From the NCBI GenBank assembly GCA_025201365.1, contig JAIXMF010000003.1, positions 806,001 through 870,000 on the forward strand: 64,000 nt of DNA, given 5' to 3'. The notes under the pieces were generated by a model that did no database searches, had not been told where the DNA came from, and was given only the letters and a program-made list of their open reading frames with translations. Below are positions 60,172 through 64,000 of the stretch, piece by piece. A program made the position numbers and the translations under genes. Origin of the DNA: Syncephalis plumigaleata. Lineage: Eukaryota > Zoopagomycota > Zoopagomycetes > Zoopagales > Piptocephalidaceae. How positions within the stretch are numbered: the stretch's first letter is position 1; every line of letters starts with the position of its first letter.

Positions 60172-61281
60172 ACTATTGCCATTCATAAGATGTCGCCTTA
60201 TATATATTCTACTGTATTAGCAAGTGCCGTGCCTATTACACATTCATAATAAACACTAGTTTGCTTCAATATTACCTTCTGTCTTATCCAGTTATTGACT
60301 TGAATTGTCGCTTGTTCAACCGCTGCATGTGCCTTTTAGCTTAATGGTTGTTGATGGTAGTACAAGTTGATTTCTACTGGCTATTCTGGCTAATTAACGC
60401 ATGTCGAATGACACCAATAATCATCGAGTATTCGTGCAAATCATTGCCTCCAGCCTTGTATCTAGCAGTTTCTCTCTATTGCGTGCGTGCATTGTTAATG
60501 CATGGAATACAACCATTAATCGATTGATTGTTACTTTCTATACTACACACAGAATTAGTCGATTCATGTCCGTTTGAACGTAGATTTATTCAACTATAAA
60601 GATAATCATATAAATTTGTATTAATATATTCATGGAAATAAGATCAGAAGAAGAAACCATCCAGAAAAAAGAAACAAAATTCAAGTGTTTGTTTTTTGTT
60701 TTCTTAGTCTTCTTAATGTCGGATTGATCAGCATCCTTACTATTCCTCCTATATAATCATTACGAATATGGACATGATAAAAAGAAAAGTAGTAAAGAGA
60801 AAAGAGTAAATAATTAAAAGAAGAAAGGATCTCTCTTTCTTACTTGCTCGTTGTTAGCATTTCATTTATCATATCCTATACACATTTACTTAATAATAAA
60901 TATGTACGAGATAATGTAGTAAATGATGCCAACAATAAAAATAATAATGAAATAAGCAAAAGCAAAAAAGAGAAAACGATCCATAATCATCATCATCATC
61001 ATCATCAGTACTAGTCATCATAATGAAGTATATATATGACTATTGATTCCGAAACAATAAGAACATTCTATGAGTTGGTATAGCTCGATAGTAATGCAAA
61101 AAAGAAATACTGATCGTATTCTAGCATTACCATCAATCACGCTATTAGAATGTAATAGATGGTCACTTAACGTGTAAATAATAAAGATAATAAAAGAATA
61201 TAAAGCGCTGTAATAAACTGTAAGGTTAATACTAACAGCATCGACTACCCATAACCATGATTTCTATTCCACTAGCACTTG
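60172..61281. other. intergenic region between convergent genes
   Basis: Contains AATAAA just after the repeat gene (60248), A-rich stretches near 60780-60815 and 60940-60980, and CATCATCATCATCATCATCATC near 60987. No gene seen. Confidence 0.45.
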
Positions 61282-63123
61282 TTAGAAAACATAGTTTAAC
61301 GCCGTACTATAGGAACGAGCGGCAGCCAAACGAACACTGGGTGAACAGCGTGGACGAATATTCTCTGGTAATTTGGAGAATGACGTGGTGTCTCGTGCCA
61401 AAGCATCAGCTTGAACCAAAAAGGCGTGAATGTCACGAGCTGGATTGTGAGCAGGTTTACTTGCACTTGTACCACTATTGGAGGGAAACTACCTCGCTGA
61501 CTAGTAAGTGGTGAGCTTGATTGATGCGAATGAATCGGTGATAAGCGACTACTAGTACTACTAGTACGCTGACTAGTACGTTGACTAGCAGCAGCAGCGG
61601 CGGCGGCACGTAATGACGATACACTCTCAAAGATGTATTGCTCTCCTTCGTGTAGTCCCGCCTCGTGTAACCAATGACGTACAGTGGCTACCGGTGTGCC
61701 TAATGGCATAAATACTCGAACTTCATAGCCTTCAAGACGCACGTCCAAACGAGGAATACGCTCACGTAGCAAAGCCAATGCTTGCGACACCAACTCTAGC
61801 TGACGATGATTCAATCCCATGACTCTGTTAAACGACGCATGAACGACTCGTCTACCACTGAACCATGACTGCCTGAACTGTTACTGTTGCTATTGGTATT
61901 GTTGTTATTGTTGCTGTTATCGAGCACCAAGTAATCGTAGAGCGGTGGACCAGGTAGCAAGAAGGCGACACAGTAACGACTATTAGTTGGAAGTGTATCG
62001 ACGACAGTATCCGAACCATTACTGGATGTCGATGGTTCAACAATGGCAGGCGTGGCAAGTATACGTGTTTGTTCCAATGGCTCATCGCTTCATTAGCAAT
62101 GCCCGTATCGCTACTATTGCTATTACCAGCACACATGCTTGATTGGAGTCTTGTACTGTTGCCGTTGTGGTAGTATCAATGATCGTAGTGGCTACTACTC
62201 CTTCATCATTCATGCAACCTCATTCCTAGTAGTCGTCTCGTCAGGAAGTACAGATTCACAATAAATGAACTTGGTCGAGCTGCCATCTTGGTTACGCAGT
62301 TATTCTCGATTTTAGCACGGACAAACTTGGACATTGTGGTTGGCGTTGCTGTTTCGATTTAACAGTACGTACGAATCGACGACGGAATCGTGCCTGATCA
62401 TGGTTACGCGTTTCATTCTCTTTGTCGTATGCGATGAACCAAGATGCTTAGCATCGAATGTACCAAAAGGCGTGATAATGAAGCGACCCGTATAGAATGC
62501 TGCTTTGGCCGATTGCGGAACAGCTTGACATCGTGCTATGGCGGTAGCGTATCCACGAGGTACACCAGTGGCTGTCATGGCATTTCTGCGCATTTCACTT
62601 AGACGGGTGAGGATGCAGTTCTGTCGCTGGAACGTTATACTGAATGGCGACTTGAACATCGCCTCTCCTGGATTGAATCCATGTTGCCTGGCCTTCATCC
62701 AGAATAGACGAGCATTCTCACGTGCGCACAATGATTACCCTTGATGCACATATCGGCTATCGCCAATATACGCGTACGTATCATATCGAGTAGCGGCGAT
62801 CCAGTAGTGTATGATTTAGGTGTTGCTTTAAGCCATGCTGAATGAAGCGCATCCGCCGTCATCATATGCTGCCATTGGGCAAACGTTTGATGCTGACCGT
62901 AAAAGGCATGACTGGAGTAGTTGCGAGTTTGTCGCGAGGCACGTACCAATTCAACGATAGAGTGCGGCTGTTGTTGTTGCTGATAATGGTGTGTATGTTG
63001 TTGGCGGTGATGACCTGCATTGGAATTAGGCTGACTCGGCACGGTTGCCTTGGTCTGCAGCCGCGAGAGCAACTGTCGCTTGCAAGGTATCACCACATCA
63101 TATAAGAACTTACGCAACTTCAT
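61282..63123 (-). CDS. unrecognised, probably conserved protein, possibly mitochondrial
   Basis: The minus-strand ATG at 63123 starts MKLRKFLYDVVIPCKRQLL, basic and amphipathic like a mitochondrial presequence. The coding signal then reads QTFAQWQHMMTADALHSAW, LLDMIRTRILAIADMC, ARENARLFWMKARQHGF, PGEAMFKSPFSITFQRQN, FYTGRFIITPFGTFDAKHLG, FIAYDKENETRNHDQARF, and FRRRFVRTVKSKQQ. Further on it has KIENNCVTKMAARPSSF, SRYCVAFLLPGPPLYDYLV, LNHRQLELVSQALALLRE, YEVRVFMPLGTPVATVRHW, and ends RLAAARSYSTALNYVF at 61282. I do not recognise the family. At least six -1 frame changes are needed (for example near 62720, 62435, 62330, 62080, 61815 and 61465). The part left of about 62200 might be a separate gene, but no promoter-like gap is obvious. 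Confidence 0.55.
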
Positions 63124-63646
63124 AGGGGCAATTATAAATTGCGCTCAGAAGAGCGTGAATATAACAAGGGACAACCAAAGTGAATAGCTAGATTGTTATG
63201 GCTAACAAAAAGAAGGGAAAAAGGAAGAGCGAGAGATTGGGTAAAGGTTGGGAATGAAGGGGAAACAACGGGAATTTAGCCATTTTTCCATCTTACTCCC
63301 CCTTTCCTCTCCACCATTCTAATTGTTGTATTTAGACATTAACATGAATATGTGTGTGTGTGCTATTGCTTTATTTTTAGAAGTTCAAAGTCTTGGCACA
63401 TGTACACTACGTGTAAATGAATGGAATGGAGTGCATATCATTTACCTTTAGTGTTCCTATCCTTATTTGCCTGCTTGTTACTCTTCTAGATAATATTAGT
63501 TAGCTTATTATTATTATTACTAGATTGCCTATGCGAACTAGATCTAAATAGGTAAAATTGAATATGAAGTAAAAATTAAAGAAATACCAAAGATCGAATA
63601 CTTGGCATGAATGTGTCATCATTAATGGTAATGAAGCATAACAAAG

Positions 63647-63692
<46 letters not shown>

Positions 63693-63871
63693 TTAAATTA
63701 TAGGACGTTTGTTTTATGACAAGTGAACTTGATTGTAAATCGAATTGCTTTACTTTAATTGCAATGATTCTAATATACACAAACATAGGATGATCTACTT
63801 TTACTTGATTATTGATATGCATATTCATATGTATAGATTAAAGAGGGTAAAGGAAAAAAGGGTATAAACTA
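63124..63871. other. intergenic region between two minus-strand genes
   Basis: Holds the promoter of the 61.3-63.1 kb gene (pyrimidine/purine-biased near 63200-63310), a (GA)n microsatellite and the 3' flank of SYF2. A minus-strand ORF here is made by the GA tract. Confidence 0.45.
63649..63685. repeat. (GA)n microsatellite
   Basis: About eighteen GA units ending in GAGCGAGCG. Confidence 0.95.
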
Positions 63872-64000
63872 TTACAATGCAGTGCCACGCTCCAGATTCT
63901 CTTGTATCTCGGATGTATACTTGTCATAAGCACGCGACACCATACGGTTGAATTTCTTGTTAGAATCATTAATGTAGGTAACATCTTCATCATCGCGTTG
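63872..64000 (-). CDS. SYF2: pre-mRNA splicing factor Syf2, C-terminal part
   Basis: Syf2 is a spliceosome (Prp19/NTC-associated) protein. The minus strand reads from the window edge [16 protein letters not shown], then [16 protein letters not shown] and the closing RGTAL with TAA at 63872-63874. This is the strongly conserved Syf2 C-terminus (family: [24 protein letters not shown]). The rest of the gene lies beyond the right edge. No intron or frame break in the visible part. Confidence 0.85.
   Translation of the reverse strand, partial: QRDDEDVTYINDSNKKFNRMVSRAYDKYTSEIQENLERGTAL

Noticed and set aside
60330-60400. tRNA-like segment (TTTTAGCTTAATGGTTG)
   Set aside because: Only a D-arm-like resemblance. 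No T-loop or cloverleaf could be laid out.
1-64000. Integrated virus, LTR element, Polinton or CRISPR array
   Set aside because: No reverse transcriptase, integrase, capsid or polymerase motif, no long direct terminal repeats and no regularly spaced repeats were found.
1-64000. Alternative genetic code or reassigned stop codons to explain broken frames
   Set aside because: The breaks are frame changes rather than in-frame stops, and intact genes (NOC3, clathrin light chain, mS35) end at ordinary stops with no internal TAA/TAG/TGA.

Overview
The window is nuclear DNA of a fungus. The coding genes are split by many short introns (about 50-90 bases, mostly GTAAGT...TAG). The DNA is AT-rich, and several proteins are fungal orthologues with low-complexity Ser/Thr/Asn/Gln/His tracts. 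The gene set is fungal but does not closely match Ascomycota or Basidiomycota in style. I infer an early-diverging lineage, perhaps Zoopagomycota-like, with low confidence. I see no virus copy, LTR element, transposon, CRISPR array, rRNA or convincing tRNA.

Layout. 1-5.4 kb: an unrecognised gene entering from the left edge, a kinetochore Nsl1/Mis14 homologue, a seven-helix membrane protein (minus strand) and a doubtful minus gene. 6.6-20.8 kb: clathrin light chain, a secreted Asn/Gln-rich protein, NOC3 (15 exons) and a 1705-residue disordered protein. 21.3-23.8 kb: a His/Ser-rich minus-strand gene. 24.3-28.1 kb: an inverted, nested arrangement of four copies of a small unknown gene family around a second seven-helix gene. 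28.1-30.1 kb: histone acetyltransferase HAT1. 30.6-36.0 kb: a large minus-strand regulator with a Gds1-type winged helix and an APSES-like domain. 38.7-39.7 kb: mitochondrial ribosomal protein mS35. 40.2-43.0 kb: two related N-glycosylation-rich proteins around a degenerate protein kinase. 45.4-47.5 kb: Sip5. 48.0-51.6 kb: a bZIP factor with a probable transmembrane segment. 53.1-55.5 kb: a RhoGAP. 56.5-58.4 kb: PDCD2/Tsr4. 59.8-60.2 kb: a secreted tandem-repeat protein. 61.3-63.1 kb: an unrecognised, probably conserved protein. 63.9-64 kb: the C-terminus of splicing factor Syf2.

The housekeeping genes cover ribosome assembly (NOC3, PDCD2/Tsr4, mS35), histone acetylation, splicing, the kinetochore, vesicle coats and Rho signalling. 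They are not arranged as a pathway. The accessory material (24-28 kb and 40-43 kb) consists of lineage-specific receptor-like and secreted families.

The most consistent oddity is in the reading frames. Many genes, including single-copy housekeeping genes such as HAT1 and PDCD2, contain breaks where the conserved protein continues in the -1 frame, usually at short T or C runs, as though one base were missing each time. CLC, NOC3, the 1705-residue gene and mS35 have none. Under-called homopolymers in the assembly explain this best, but the uneven distribution deserves a check. Coordinates of affected genes are therefore locus spans, not clean CDSs.
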